Notes under the pieces: model-generated
Database searches by the model: none
Seen by the model: only the letters and a program-made list of their open reading frames with translations
What the model was told of the DNA's origin: nothing
NCBI GenBank assembly: GCA_003326195.1
Contig: LXQE01000075.1
Coordinates: 137,999 to 201,998 of the forward strand
Source of the DNA: Nostoc punctiforme NIES-2108
GTDB lineage: Bacteria > Cyanobacteriota > Cyanobacteriia > Cyanobacteriales > Nostocaceae
DNA length: 64,000 nucleotides
Reading direction: 5' to 3'
Part shown: piece after piece, positions 18,082 to 28,600 of the stretch
Numbering within the stretch: position 1 is the first letter of the stretch
How the letters are laid out: each line of letters opens with the position of its first letter
Position numbers and translations under genes: made by a program

Positions 18082-18756
18082 TCAATTCGTTGCTGGCTGC
18101 TTGGATATGGACTCTCTACCCACTTCTTGTAAAGGTGGACGCACAGATAAATAAATCAATGGGCCGAATAGTGGTATCAACGCTATTAACCAGAAAAGCT
18201 GGGGATTTTTCCAACCGCGACGCACCATATCATCCCCCAGCAATGCTGGAAATAATAGGGAGAGTAAGCAAAAATCTAAACTCATCACATGGATGAAGCG
18301 GTTAGTTTGCCACTCTTGCACAAAACTGCCCCAATCTCCACCTCTTAAACCGTAGGTGACTAGAAAAACCGTGGCTACTGTCAATACAAAACCAGTCACA
18401 CGAGAATCTAGTAATTTGAGAAAAATATTCTTTTTACCGACAAACTGATTATTTGGTTCTCTAAAGGCTAAGTACGGCAACAATGCAAAAGCACCAACTC
18501 CGAAAGAGGCAGTAGCAAACAGCCAAGCAGGTATTTTTTGTCCTCTACCATCAATAAAGACTACTGCGCTGTAAATAAGAGGCCAGATGCCCATGAGGTT
18601 GAATAGTGCTATGACTAACGGGTTAACACCTTGCCACTGGCCGATAGAAAGGTTTTTAATTAACTCGAATGTACCGGGTTGATCGGGAGGCGCTAGCAAA
18701 AAAGCATAGACAACAAATCCCAGCCACAGTAGACCAAAGGCAATTTTTCTAAGCAT
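18082..18756 (-). CDS. Conserved integral membrane protein (DUF2834-like)
   Basis: A 224-residue protein with about six hydrophobic segments (residues about 5-22, 45-65, 75-97, 120-137, 155-172, 187-205). Overall it resembles the cyanobacterial/plastid membrane proteins annotated as DUF2834-like, including the L-F-N-L-M-G-I-W-P-L-I-Y loop and the C-terminal P-L-F-G-P-L-I-Y-L. It probably sits in the thylakoid or cytoplasmic membrane. No catalytic motif was seen and its function is unknown. It is oriented like psbA but separated by the psbA promoter region. Confidence 0.65.
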   Translation of the reverse strand: MLRKIAFGLLWLGFVVYAFLLAPPDQPGTFELIKNLSIGQWQGVNPLVIALFNLMGIWPLIYSAVVFIDGRGQKIPAWLFATASFGVGAFALLPYLAFREPNNQFVGKKNIFLKLLDSRVTGFVLTVATVFLVTYGLRGGDWGSFVQEWQTNRFIHVMSLDFCLLSLLFPALLGDDMVRRGWKNPQLFWLIALIPLFGPLIYLSVRPPLQEVGRESISKQPATN

Positions 18757-18878
18757 GAAAGATTTAAGTAGTATTAATTATTGATTTTGCCGCTATAAAT
18801 TGGGCTATCTGCCTGCTATTATATTGTCCATTCGCTTACACCCTTAGTAGTTTATCCCTAAATATCACCTGATACGAT

Positions 18879-20030
18879 TTAAGGATTGAAATAACTGAAA
18901 GCTTCTGAGAGGTAATCAGCAGCAGATGCTACTACTGCGATCGCACTTTCATAATCTAGGCGCGTTGGCCCCAAAACTCCCACACTTCCTACGGGTATTG
19001 AACCTCGGCGATAGTTAGAAGAAATCAAGGTGCAGGTGCGTATCGGTTCTAATGGATTTTCTGCGCCAATGCGAACCGTTACCTTGGACTTACCACCATC
19101 CTCTGGTTCTGGTTCTTCAAATATTAATCTCCACAATTGGTCTTGTTCTTCTTCCAGCAGGTGGATAATTGTTTGTACTTGCTGTAACTGGGAAAATTCT
19201 GGCTGGCGCAAAACTTCTGACACACCCCGAACCATAATTTGGGTTGCAGTCGGCGCGAGAGTGCGACGAGTCAATTCGGCAACTGAGTTTTTCAAAAATT
19301 CCCCGTAGCGTTGGAACTCCTGATCTAGTTCGCTCCAGTTGAGATTGGCTAATTCCAACAGACTTCGCCCCCGCAAGTGGGTATTCAAAAAGTTAGAAAC
19401 AATCTGCAACTCGCGATCGATTACCTCTGAATCCCGTTGTGTTTCTTCTGGTGTTGGCGACAAATCCATCAATTTAGAATGTGTTTCGTAACCATCAGTC
19501 ACCACAATCAGCATGATCCGCCCAGCTTCAATTTGCACTAATTGCAGATGTCGCAATAGTGCTGTAGTCGTTTGCGGCATTGTGATCAAGCTAATGCAAC
19601 CACTCAAGGTTGCTAAAATCTGCGCGGCTCCTTGCAGCAAGGTTTCTAAACTCCGATCTTGCCACTGTAGCTGCTTTTGCAATGCCATCTCTACTTCTCG
19701 CCCTAAACTTTCCGTACCACTTTGTGGAAGCAAGCTACGCGTAGCATCTGTCTGCGACACGCCGCGCGAACGCAGAGAAGGTGTAATTAGCTGGTCAACA
19801 TAAATGCGATAACCTGAATCTGAAGGTACACGTCCAGCAGAAGCGTGTGGTTGGTAGAGTAATCCAGACTTTTCTAAAACGCCCATCACATTGCGAATTG
19901 TCGCCGAGCTTACACCCAGATCGTACTCCTCAACCAAAGCCTTTGAACCAACTGGCTCTGCCGTAGCAATATAGTGACGTACCGTTGCCCAAAGTATATG
20001 CTGTTGTCGATTTGTTAACTGAACTTCCAT
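18879..20030 (-). CDS. hrcA: Heat-inducible transcription repressor HrcA
   Basis: Repressor of chaperone genes acting at CIRCE operators. It has an N-terminal winged helix ([51 protein letters not shown]), then the GAF-like ligand domain and the C-terminal [13 protein letters not shown] motif. ATG at 20030 gives 383 residues; an in-frame start at 20054 adds eight residues outside the family pattern. No CIRCE box (TTAGCACTC-N9-GAGTGCTAA) was found near it. Confidence 0.95.
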   Translation of the reverse strand: MEVQLTNRQQHILWATVRHYIATAEPVGSKALVEEYDLGVSSATIRNVMGVLEKSGLLYQPHASAGRVPSDSGYRIYVDQLITPSLRSRGVSQTDATRSLLPQSGTESLGREVEMALQKQLQWQDRSLETLLQGAAQILATLSGCISLITMPQTTTALLRHLQLVQIEAGRIMLIVVTDGYETHSKLMDLSPTPEETQRDSEVIDRELQIVSNFLNTHLRGRSLLELANLNWSELDQEFQRYGEFLKNSVAELTRRTLAPTATQIMVRGVSEVLRQPEFSQLQQVQTIIHLLEEEQDQLWRLIFEEPEPEDGGKSKVTVRIGAENPLEPIRTCTLISSNYRRGSIPVGSVGVLGPTRLDYESAIAVVASAADYLSEAFSYFNP

Positions 20031-20497
20031 TATGGTATGTTTTGCTGAAGGCAAATTTTAATCAAACTCTCAAGAAATTTTTGGATTTAATCGAAAACAG
20101 AGAATATTAATAATTTATTAAGGTATCAAATTATATAACTATATTATGATAAGTATTTTTAAAGTTTATGTACAAAGGATTTTTTAAGAGTAGGGTTAGA
20201 ATAGTAGCTCAATTTTTTTGCAAAAGCTGCTAGTTATAATGTACCCTTGTGATGCTTTTTCCTAACAGTACTTTTGCATAAATTTCTGCTTGCAACAGTA
20301 TTATTAGATACCTATTCTCTTCAGAGGCATACTACCGAACTGTAATTTAGAGCAATCCAACATTTTTGTGCAGATGTACTTGATGCCCAAATTTCAAACT
20401 CTCTGGCAAGCCTCTACATTGATGTACTTCTATCTTTAGCATAACAAAAGTCAGATGGAAGAGTAAGTTCCATCTGAATGATCTATCCGAGCAGAAG
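20031..20497. other. Intergenic region upstream of hrcA
   Basis: About 465 bp of AT-rich DNA between hrcA and the rhodanese gene. No open frame with coding character, no tRNA and no repeat were recognised. Confidence 0.5.
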
Positions 20498-20830
20498 CTA
20501 ATACTGGGGAATTGAAGGATCTACCAATTGGGAATAGGCATCAATACCACCCGAAATATTTTGCACATTTGTAAAACCTTGAGCAATCAACCACTGGCAC
20601 ATTTGGGCAGAGCGGATGCCGTGGTGGCATAACACCAAGGTTTCGGCTTCGGGATTGAAGAGGGTAGGTACTTGATCTCCCCATTCGGCAAATTGACTTA
20701 AGGGTAGGTTGACAAAGCCCTCAATGCTAGCAATTTCCAATTCTCCTGGTTCACGCACATCTACTAGCTGAATACTTGCATCACTAGAAGAAAGACGTTG
20801 CGCCAGTTCTTCTACACTAATTTGGTTCAT
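20498..20830 (-). CDS. Rhodanese-like sulfurtransferase domain protein
   Basis: A 110-residue single rhodanese domain. The active-site loop is C-H-H-G-I-R in L-V-L-C-H-H-G-I-R-S-A, with the N-terminal V-D-V-R-E-P-G-E motif and the C-terminal G-G-I-D-A-Y. A catalytic Cys is present, so persulfide transfer is plausible. The sulfur acceptor is unknown. Cytoplasmic, complete and monocistronic. Confidence 0.9.
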   Translation of the reverse strand: MNQISVEELAQRLSSSDASIQLVDVREPGELEIASIEGFVNLPLSQFAEWGDQVPTLFNPEAETLVLCHHGIRSAQMCQWLIAQGFTNVQNISGGIDAYSQLVDPSIPQY

Positions 20831-20988
20831 GGGTTGACTAAAAGAATTCCCTATAAACAGTCCTAATCCTATTTATGGTGACAGAAAATCTCTGCCTTTG
20901 CATGAGTATGCATTCTCAAGGGGGTTGATTAATTCTGCTAGGCTTTCTGCTTAAATGGCTGTAAACCGTCTTTTTTAATAGGTTTAAT

Positions 20989-22650
20989 GTGAATAGGCAA
21001 CGTTCATTTATCGGTTTTATCGTCGCTGGGGCGATCGCCCTGCTAGTAATTGCGATCGCAGGCTTTTACTGGTTTTTCGCTAAAAGTCCGGCTAACCTCA
21101 TTGCTTCTAGCTCTGGGCCTGGTGCAGCCATATTCGTGTCGAAACTTTCTCCTGCAATGGTTTCATTATTGACCAATCCTGACCGTTTGCAGGCGTTGGA
21201 GCGGGAAGAGGAACTATCTAAACTCAAAACCAGTTTATTTGCCAAGAGTGGCATAGATTACAAACAAGACATTCAACCCTGGTTAGGGGACGAAATTACA
21301 TTAGCGATCGCTACCTTAGATATCGATCGCGATCCAGAAAACGGACAACAGCCAGGGTATTTGTTGGCACTAGCAACCAAGCAACCGCAGAAAAGCCGCG
21401 AGTTTGTCGAATTGTTGTTTTCTAAACGAGCGTTAGCCGGAGCAACCTTAGCTGTTGAACAATATAAAGGTGTAAAACTGATTTCTGACAATTCTCAACC
21501 AGAACAAGACTTGCTTGCTGGTGCTGTTGTCGGTGAAGGCTTCGTCTTATTTGCCAACAATCCGAAAGTACTACGAGATGCTATCAACAACGTCCAAGCG
21601 CCCGATCTGAATTTGACTAGCTCCCCCGAATACCAAAAAGCCATCAGAGAACAAATCAAAGGAGGTTTAGCTGTAGCATTCTTGAATCTTCCCATCGTGG
21701 CAAAATGGCAAGGCTTAGAGTTACCAAAAAAACTTTATAACAGTCAAATCATATCCTTGGTGTTGAATCCCAAAGGATTGCTGGCAGAAACCACCTTTTT
21801 GACTTCATCGGAAATTGTCCCTCCATCAGCACCGTTATCTAAACCTGTGGAAGCATTGCAGTATGTTCCAGCATCCGCAGGTTTAGCAATTTCCGGCTCA
21901 AATTTGAGTAATTTGGCTGATAGTGATTTAGCCAAACTCTGGAAACAAGCAACAGCTAGCATATATGGTTCTGGGGAAGATGTGGTTTCTCGGTTAGCAA
22001 AACCTTTGGCGGATGTTCAAAAACGCTGGGGTATAAACTTACCAGAGGATGTTTTTAGCTGGGTACAAGGAGAATATGCCATAGCATTGTTACCTGCGAA
22101 AGAGCAAACAACCCCTCATTGGATTTTTGTAGTAGAAAAATCCGAGAGTGTGGAAAAAGGTATTGCTCGATTAGATGCGATCGCCTCATCAAATGGACTC
22201 AGTATTAATCCCCTAACTCTGTCCAAGCAAAAAATCTTTGCTTGGACAGAGTTAACTACGGCGACAAAAAAAAGTGATGTTAAAGAGGGAACATCCTTCA
22301 GTATTGAAACAAAAGTGTTGGGATTACATACAAACTTAGGAAATTACGAAATTTTCACCTCTGACTTAGAAACGATGGATGAAATCCTCACATCCAAGGA
22401 TAATTCCTTAATTGACAATCCCAATTTCAAAGATAGTATTGCTGCAATTCCCCTACCAAATCAAGGCTATATATATCTTGACTGGACAAAGAGCCAGAAT
22501 TTGCTAGAGCGTCAAGTGCCTGTTCTCAAGTTAGTGGAAGTTTTAGGGAAACCGTTTTTTAATAATCTGCGATCGCTCACAGTTAGTAGCTATGGAACTG
22601 ACACGCGATCGCTTAAAGGAGGCGTTTTCTTCAAACTCCATAATTCGTGA
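20989..22650 (+). CDS. DUF3352 family membrane-anchored protein
   Basis: A 553-residue protein starting with GTG at 20989. The N-terminus has one transmembrane segment (about residues 8-29: I-V-A-G-A-I-A-L-L-V-I-A-I-A-G-F-Y-W-F-F), leaving the rest outside the cytoplasm. The body matches DUF3352: P-A-N-L-I-A-S...A-A-I-F-V-S-K early on, W-L-G-D-E-I-T-L-A-I, and later W-V-Q-G-E-Y-A-I-A-L-L. It is a distant paralogue of the protein at 33379-35148. Function unknown. A strong hairpin terminator follows. Confidence 0.85.
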   Translation: MNRQRSFIGFIVAGAIALLVIAIAGFYWFFAKSPANLIASSSGPGAAIFVSKLSPAMVSLLTNPDRLQALEREEELSKLKTSLFAKSGIDYKQDIQPWLGDEITLAIATLDIDRDPENGQQPGYLLALATKQPQKSREFVELLFSKRALAGATLAVEQYKGVKLISDNSQPEQDLLAGAVVGEGFVLFANNPKVLRDAINNVQAPDLNLTSSPEYQKAIREQIKGGLAVAFLNLPIVAKWQGLELPKKLYNSQIISLVLNPKGLLAETTFLTSSEIVPPSAPLSKPVEALQYVPASAGLAISGSNLSNLADSDLAKLWKQATASIYGSGEDVVSRLAKPLADVQKRWGINLPEDVFSWVQGEYAIALLPAKEQTTPHWIFVVEKSESVEKGIARLDAIASSNGLSINPLTLSKQKIFAWTELTTATKKSDVKEGTSFSIETKVLGLHTNLGNYEIFTSDLETMDEILTSKDNSLIDNPNFKDSIAAIPLPNQGYIYLDWTKSQNLLERQVPVLKLVEVLGKPFFNNLRSLTVSSYGTDTRSLKGGVFFKLHNS

Positions 22651-22675
22651 GATTTTCATAGAAGCTCAGGTGCAA

Positions 22676-22710
22676 AAGGTAAAGGGAAAAAATTCTTTTC
22701 CCTTTACCTT
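22676..22710 (+). terminator. Hairpin terminator after the DUF3352 gene
   Basis: AAGGTAAAGGGAAAA (22676-22690) and TTTTCCCTTTACCTT (22696-22710) form a perfect 15-bp stem with a 5-nt loop, about 25 nt after the stop codon. Confidence 0.7.
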
Positions 22711-22973
22711 CTGTACTTTCTTGCCTCATCACATTTACGTAGATTTTATGTAATATTTGCTAGTTAATAGTTTGATTACCAAAATTCCTCACTCGGATGC
22801 GATTTTATGCTGCTGTCGAGATCCAAAAATAACCTAGCAATTAGCTGTCCACTTTCCAAAACATTAACTGTGGCACATTTGAATGTGGCACACCCAACTG
22901 AAATTTTACTGGATTTTTTTTATTAGAATATGTATATATCATCACTAATTTAAAAGCCTGTTGGAGGGCTACT
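22711..22973. promoter_or_regulatory. Upstream region of the secreted protein gene
   Basis: AT-rich upstream DNA ending in a clear ribosome binding site, TTGGAGGGCTACT, directly before the ATG at 22974. No other gene is visible. Confidence 0.5.
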
Positions 22974-23465
22974 ATGAAATACCGTCGCCCCCGACTTCAG
23001 TTTAGAAGCAGTTGGCTGTTGGCTATACTTACCGCCATCACAGCTACCCCTGCAATAGCACAGACAGCGAACTTTGACACTTTGCATTTATCAACAAACT
23101 TTGATTCAGCACAAGGAACAGTGCAGGGTTTTACAGGTGGTTCTTATTCTTTGTCTGCTATCAGTAACCGCGATCGCGATCAAAAAGCCTGTATTGGCTT
23201 TGCCGATCCCCAACCAGATCACATTATGGTTTTGGAAAAAGACTTTTCCCAGCTAACAATACAAGTTGATAGCAACAACAACGACACCACTTTAATCATC
23301 CAAGGCCCAGATAAAACAACAATTCGTTGCGGCGATGATACTGGTAAAAGTAAAGATGCTAGCGTTAGCGATCGCGACTGGAAAAGGGGCACTTATCGGA
23401 TTTGGGTAGGTACGTTTAATCCTGGAGTCAAGCGGGATTATACTCTCAACGTGGAGCAGCAGTGA
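22974..23465 (+). CDS. Secreted beta-rich protein of unknown function
   Basis: A 163-residue protein with a signal peptide (basic start, hydrophobic W-L-L-A-I-L-T-A-I-T-A, cleavage after A-I-A-Q). The mature part is probably a beta sandwich resembling bacterial pre-peptidase C-terminal-like domains: short strands, W-K-R-G-T-Y-R-I-W-V-G-T-F near the end, and two cysteines (A-C-I-G-F and I-R-C-G-D) that may form a disulfide. A good Shine-Dalgarno (GGAGG) supports the start. Likely periplasmic. Confidence 0.65.
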   Translation: MKYRRPRLQFRSSWLLAILTAITATPAIAQTANFDTLHLSTNFDSAQGTVQGFTGGSYSLSAISNRDRDQKACIGFADPQPDHIMVLEKDFSQLTIQVDSNNNDTTLIIQGPDKTTIRCGDDTGKSKDASVSDRDWKRGTYRIWVGTFNPGVKRDYTLNVEQQ

Positions 23466-23624
23466 ATTAGAGAGTGGGGAGCAGGGGGAAAATTCCTCTC
23501 CTCTGCACCCTTCCCCCTGCCCCTCTGCCTCTTATACCCAATCCCCATTCCCAATTTTTAGGTGTAACACCTGAGAGGATAATATGGGAGAGTAGCTTGT
23601 TGTGCTTTCCGAGGGTGCTATCTC

Positions 23625-24389
23625 GTGCTATCTATACTGCGTGCTGACTTTCGTATCATATTTGAACGTGACCCAGCTGCCCGTAACTGGTTGGAAGTTT
23701 TATTTTGTTACCCTGGTTTGCAAGCCCTGTTATTCCATAGGCTGGCTCACTGGCTGTATAGTGTTGGTCTTCCCTTTATTCCGCGCCTGATTTCTCACTT
23801 GGCTCGGTTTTTGACTGGAATTGAAATCCACCCTGGTGCAACAATTGGGCAAAGTGTGTTTATTGACCACGGGATGGGTGTAGTAATTGGTGAAACTGCG
23901 ATCGTGGGAGACTATGCTCTAATTTATCAAGGTGTCACCCTTGGGGGTACTGGTAAAGAATGTGGTAAGCGCCATCCTACTGTGGGTGAAAATGTCGTAG
24001 TCGGAGCTGGAGCGAAGGTACTGGGCAATATCCAAATTGGCAATAATGTCCGTATTGGTGCTGGTTCTGTTGTTTTAAGAGATGTGCCTTCAGACTGTAC
24101 TGTGGTAGGTGTGCCTGGGCGCATTATGTATCGTTCTGGAGTTAGGGTTTCACCTCTTGAACACAATAACTTACCAGATTCAGAAGCTCAAGTAATTCGT
24201 GCTTTAGTAGACCGCATTGAAGCGTTGGAAGAACAAATACAAACTCTTCAGCGCAACAATTCTTCAGAAAAAACTCCTGTTTTAGTGGGTTGTTTAGCAG
24301 CGAAAGAGGATGAGCTAATCCACGATACTCGCTGGTGCAACCTCAAGGATAAGACTATCCAGGAATTTCTAGATGGTGCTGGCATTTAA
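23625..24389 (+). CDS. cysE: Serine O-acetyltransferase
   Basis: Acetylates L-serine with acetyl-CoA, the first step of cysteine synthesis. GTG start at 23625 gives 254 residues. The left-handed beta-helix hexapeptide repeats are clear ([30 protein letters not shown]), with the catalytic D-H-G motif (F-I-D-H-G-M-G) and T-L-G-G-T-G-K. The C-terminal extension of about 70 residues includes a short coiled coil ([11 protein letters not shown]). The shortened N-terminal domain is common in cyanobacteria, where the gene is also called srpH/epsC-like. Confidence 0.92.
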   Translation: MLSILRADFRIIFERDPAARNWLEVLFCYPGLQALLFHRLAHWLYSVGLPFIPRLISHLARFLTGIEIHPGATIGQSVFIDHGMGVVIGETAIVGDYALIYQGVTLGGTGKECGKRHPTVGENVVVGAGAKVLGNIQIGNNVRIGAGSVVLRDVPSDCTVVGVPGRIMYRSGVRVSPLEHNNLPDSEAQVIRALVDRIEALEEQIQTLQRNNSSEKTPVLVGCLAAKEDELIHDTRWCNLKDKTIQEFLDGAGI

Positions 24390-24467
24390 AAAGTGAGAAG
24401 TTAAGAGTCAGGAGTGAGGAATAAAAATCATAAATGCAGGTTTGCAGTTTCCAACTCCTAACTCCTG

Positions 24468-24493
24468 TAGAGACGCAATTAATCGCGTCTCTA
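24468..24493. terminator. GTAGAGACG-type hairpin between convergent genes
   Basis: TAGAGACGC (24468-24476) and GCGTCTCTA (24485-24493) form a perfect 9-bp stem with an 8-nt loop between cysE (+) and the PPOX gene (-). It is a short member of the dispersed family also found at 8530-8600, 30536-30602 and 43502-43529. It may act as a bidirectional terminator. Confidence 0.55.
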
Positions 24494-24502
24494 TTCCAAT
24501 AT

Positions 24503-25087
24503 TTAAGGATTAATCGCTTGGCTAGACCACTCTTGCTGATCGTTACGGTGGTAAAGACATCGATTTTGTGGTTCGCCACGTAATTCTAAGTGATCTACCT
24601 GCACCGGATCGAGTAGCAGTAAACAAAAATTAGGCACTGGCTGCACGGGTTCGGGTGCTGGTGGTGCAAAAGCTTCTGGGTTTTCAGCTCTGAGTTTACC
24701 AGGATGCGGCCAAGCAAACTGTAAACGCGCTGCATCACTTAATTCTTGCCACATTGCAATCCGCGCTGGCTGTAGATCGTTGTCAGAATCATCACCGCTG
24801 ACCAGGGTCAAACAACCAGTGATGCGAAATTGTTCTCGTGTATTGGGAAAGTACCAGCAAATTTCTGCCCAAGGTTGTTGCTGTATCTGATCGGCTTTGG
24901 CGCTACGGTTATCGGTGATAAATTTTAGCTGGTTTGTATCTTCTAGGAAACCGCGAAAGACTAGGGTACGATTGGCGGGGCGACCATTCGCTTGTAGCGT
25001 TGCTAGTTGCAGGTAACGGGCATAAACAAGGCTGCGATTGCGATGGAGTGCATGAGCGATCGCACCTCGCCAAGGAGCAAGAGACAT
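24503..25087 (-). CDS. Pyridoxamine 5'-phosphate oxidase-related (PPOX) FMN protein
   Basis: A 194-residue protein of the cyanobacterial/plant PPOX-class FMN family (alr4036/Npun_F5749 type). Features are the N-terminal L-A-P-W-R-G-A-I-A-H-A-L-H-R-N-R, the FMN-binding R-T-L-V-F-R-G-F and F-I-T-D-N-R-S-A-K strands, W-Y-F-P-N-T-R-E-Q-F-R-I-T-G, and the closing Q-V-D-H-L-E-L-R-G. FMN binding is expected; the substrate is not known. Complete and convergent with cysE. Confidence 0.85.
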   Translation of the reverse strand: MSLAPWRGAIAHALHRNRSLVYARYLQLATLQANGRPANRTLVFRGFLEDTNQLKFITDNRSAKADQIQQQPWAEICWYFPNTREQFRITGCLTLVSGDDSDNDLQPARIAMWQELSDAARLQFAWPHPGKLRAENPEAFAPPAPEPVQPVPNFCLLLLDPVQVDHLELRGEPQNRCLYHRNDQQEWSSQAINP

Positions 25088-25294
25088 ATTAATTCGTAAT
25101 TCGTAATTCGTAGTTCGTAATTTTTGAAAGTCAGATTTAATCTGGGTTTCTAGGTTTGGGTATGTTGTCTTATTTTAGACAATTGGTACAACACTAAGTA
25201 AATAATTTTGCAATCGTTTCTGTGTCTTTGCGTGAGTCTTATCCTCAATTCAACGCAGAATATACAGTATGTTGTATAAATTCGCAGATGAGCT

Positions 25295-25621
25295 ATGGCA
25301 GAAATTCAAGTTGGTATTGAGGGTGAAGGCGCACCAGCAGCAGCCGAGGCTTTGCTAGAAATTCCTGGAATATCGGGAAGCTATGAGGTTCCGACACAGA
25401 GAGAGGGAACTTTGGCGGCTGTTGCTACTATTATCGGCATTGTGGGTGGTGTTGCGGCTTTAGCTGAACAAATTCGTAAATGGTATCAAGAATGGCATAA
25501 ATCCCATCCAGGGAAGCAATTTGATGTGGTAATTCTTGACCCTGATACTGGAAACAGGATTTTACTCGAAGAAGCTACCATAGAGGAAATCACGGAAATC
25601 CTCAAATCTATCAGCAAATAA
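25295..25621 (+). CDS. Effector-associated constant component EACC1-like protein
   Basis: A 108-residue small protein: N-terminal strand (I-Q-V-G-I-E-G), a segment with T-Q-R-E-G-T-L-A-A, a hydrophobic glycine-rich helix (I-I-G-I-V-G-G-V-A-A-L-A-E-Q-I) and a C-terminal strand-helix (I-L-L-E-E-A-T-I-E-E-I-T-E-I-L). This layout matches EACC1, a small component described in bacterial NTPase-based conflict systems beside protease effectors. Its TAA is immediately followed by the GTG of the CHAT-NTPase gene (0-nt gap), so the two are almost certainly co-translated. Role in the system, possibly membrane or adaptor, is inferred. Confidence 0.7.
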   Translation: MAEIQVGIEGEGAPAAAEALLEIPGISGSYEVPTQREGTLAAVATIIGIVGGVAALAEQIRKWYQEWHKSHPGKQFDVVILDPDTGNRILLEEATIEEITEILKSISK

Positions 25622-28600
25622 GTGCAAACTATCCGCATTCAACTTCGGGAAAGTACGCAGGAAACAGTTGAACTCAGGTATTGGCTACCTCAAAATAATC
25701 ACTATGAATCACGTCGCCTGAAATTGGCAGAAATCGCTAATTTCCTCAAGCAAGGCGATCGCGATTATTATAAACTGCTGCCCAATTTACCAGGAATCGG
25801 GAAGCAGTTATTTTTTTGGTTGGATGGCGATGGACGCTGGTTGAGTCGGGGAATTGCTAACTGTCGCGCTGAGGGGTTGGTAATTGCCATTGATACCGAT
25901 CAAAAATTGGCACATCTACCTTGGGAAGTGCTGCATGATGATAAGGATTTTTTGGTCAAGCGGGTTAATCCTGTGGTGTTACCTCTGCGCTGGATTGAGA
26001 AAGAAACGGAAGCGTTTTCTGTGGAACCACGACAATTGCGAGTATTGTTTATGGCAACCGACCCGGAAGATGTGCAACCAAAGTTAGAGTTTGAACAGGA
26101 AGAAGCGAGAATTCTGGCTGATACGCGAGATTTTGCTGTAGATTTGCGGGTGGAAGAAAGCGGTTGCGTTAGCGAGTTGGGTAAGGTGTGGAGTCGCTAT
26201 TTTAATGACTTTGATGTGTTTCACCTCACAGGACACGCCTCAATTCAAGATCAAGCACCTTACACGCCTTACTTTATCACTGAGACGGAAATCGGCGATC
26301 GCCACGAAACCACAGCCGCAGAACTGGCGGAAGTCTTCCGGTTTCGTTTTCCCAAGTTGGTGTTTTTATCTGGGTGTCGGACTGGACAAGCAGCAGATAA
26401 AGGGGCTGTCCCTTCTATGGCTGAGGCACTTATTGCACAAGGGGCGATCGCGGTTTTAAGTTGGGGGCGGCCTGTGGAAGATCGGACAGCTACAGCCGCC
26501 GCCGCGCACCTCTACGGCAAATTGGCAGCCGGATATCAATTAGCTGAAGCACTCGCTAGCACTTACCAGCAGTTGTTTAAACAGAATGTGCGTGACTGGC
26601 ATTTGTTGCGGTTATATGTCCAGGGAGAATGTCCCGGTGCGTTGGTGGATGTGTTGGGAGATGTGCCACCCTCTGCGCCGGAACCTGCATACCAACAGTT
26701 TTTAGATCCCGATACCCAACAGGTGCGGGTGGCGAAACCCTCGGAGTTTGTTGGGAGACGGCGGACTTTGCAACGTTGTCTCAAAGCTATTCGCACTTCA
26801 TTAGGGGTACTAATTCACGGACTGGGGGGTGTGGGTAAGAGTACTGTGACGGCGCGACTTCTGGAAAGGATGGTTGGCTATCACAGGCTGGTGAACTTTC
26901 GGCAACTGGATGAGGACAAACTGCTCAAAACCCTGGCTGAACAATGTACCTCGGAACGAGGGCATGAAATTCTCAATGGCAAGTTACCCTTGATGCAGCG
27001 CCTCACCAAGTTTTTCACTGAAGGACTCAATACCAAAGAACAGCGCTTTGCCTTTGTGCTGGATGACTTTGAGGCTAATTTGGAATTCCGAAATGGGGTT
27101 TATGTCTTGCAACCACAAGTTGTGGATGTACTGCTGGCGTTGCTGAAGGCGATGCAAAATTCCCAACTTCCCCACAAGGTAATTATTACCTGTCGCTACG
27201 ATTTCACTTTGTCGGAACTGAATCATCGTCTGTACCGCGAACCTCTGGGGGCTTTGGGGGGGGCAGATTTAATTAAAAAGTATAATCGTCTGGATTCGTT
27301 TAATGGCAGTTGGCAATTTCAGCCAGATTTGCCCGAACGTGCCAAACAAGCAGCTGATGGAAATCCTCGGCTGTTGGAATGGTTAGATAAGATTTTGCAA
27401 AATTCCCCGATGTCGCCAGAAGCGGAGAGGGGAGTTGAGATGATTCTGCAAAAGATGGCAGATAAGGAAAAGGAATTTCGTGAGGATATTTTGGCACAGG
27501 AATTGCTGAAGCAGCAAACTCCAGCTTTGCGTCTTATGCTGGGGAAGTTGTTGGTGTATGAGTTACCTGTTCCTCTAGCTGCGATTTCCCCGATTTGTGA
27601 GGATATCTCAAGTTGGGAAAGTCATATTCAACGCGCTGAAATTTTGGGTTTGTTGGAAGTTACCCTCACCAACAACACAGAGAGGTTGTATCGTGTTCCC
27701 CGGATTTTGTCACCGTTGCTAGAGTTTCCAGAAAACCCCAAAGGTGAAGAGTTGTATAAACAAGCTGCACAAATTTTGTGTCGCCTGTGGTGGGAAGGGG
27801 CGGAAGGTGCGACGGAAGCACAAGAGTTAGAAATTCATCGGTTGGCTTTGTTGGGGAAGGATGGAGAAATTGCGGGGAAAATTAATCAGGCATTAGCGGC
27901 TGGATGGCATGAAAAAAGCAGATATCGAGAAGTTGTTAATATTTGTCGTTCTGCTTTAGTTATTGCTGAGGATTATCGTATCTTTCATAGTCTTGCTAGT
28001 GCTGAAGATCAACTCGGTGATATAAAAGATTGTCTTCGACATTATCAAAAAGCTTTAGATTTATGTCCTCTAGAGAATGAAAAGGAAAAAGCTCCGATTT
28101 TTCATAACTTAGCAATTGTCCACGCTAAACAAGGACAGATAGAACAAGCGATCGCACTTTTTAATCAGTCTTTGGAAATAACTGAACGTATTGGTAATGT
28201 CCAAGGCAAAGCGGCAACGTTAAACCAACTGGGAATTGTATACGCTAACAAAGGGGAAGTGGAGCAAGCGATCACACTCTACAATCAGTCTTTAGAAATA
28301 ACTGAACGCATTGGTAATGTCAAAAGCAAAGCGGCGACGTTACACGAACTGGGACGTATCCACGCTAACAAAGGGGAAGTGGAGCAAGCGATCGCACTTT
28401 TTAATCAGTCTTTGGAAATAACTGAACGCATTGGTAATGTCCAAGGCAAAGCGGCGACGTTACATCAACTGGGAATCATCTACGCCAACACAGGGGAAGT
28501 GGAGCAAGCGATCGCACTTTTCAATCAGTCTTTGGAAATAACTGAAAGCACTGGTAATGTCCAAGGCAAAGCGGCGACGTTGCACCAATTGGGAATTCTC

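Noticed and set aside
20031..20497. CIRCE operator near hrcA
   Set aside because: No TTAGCACTC-N9-GAGTGCTAA or close variant was found upstream of hrcA.
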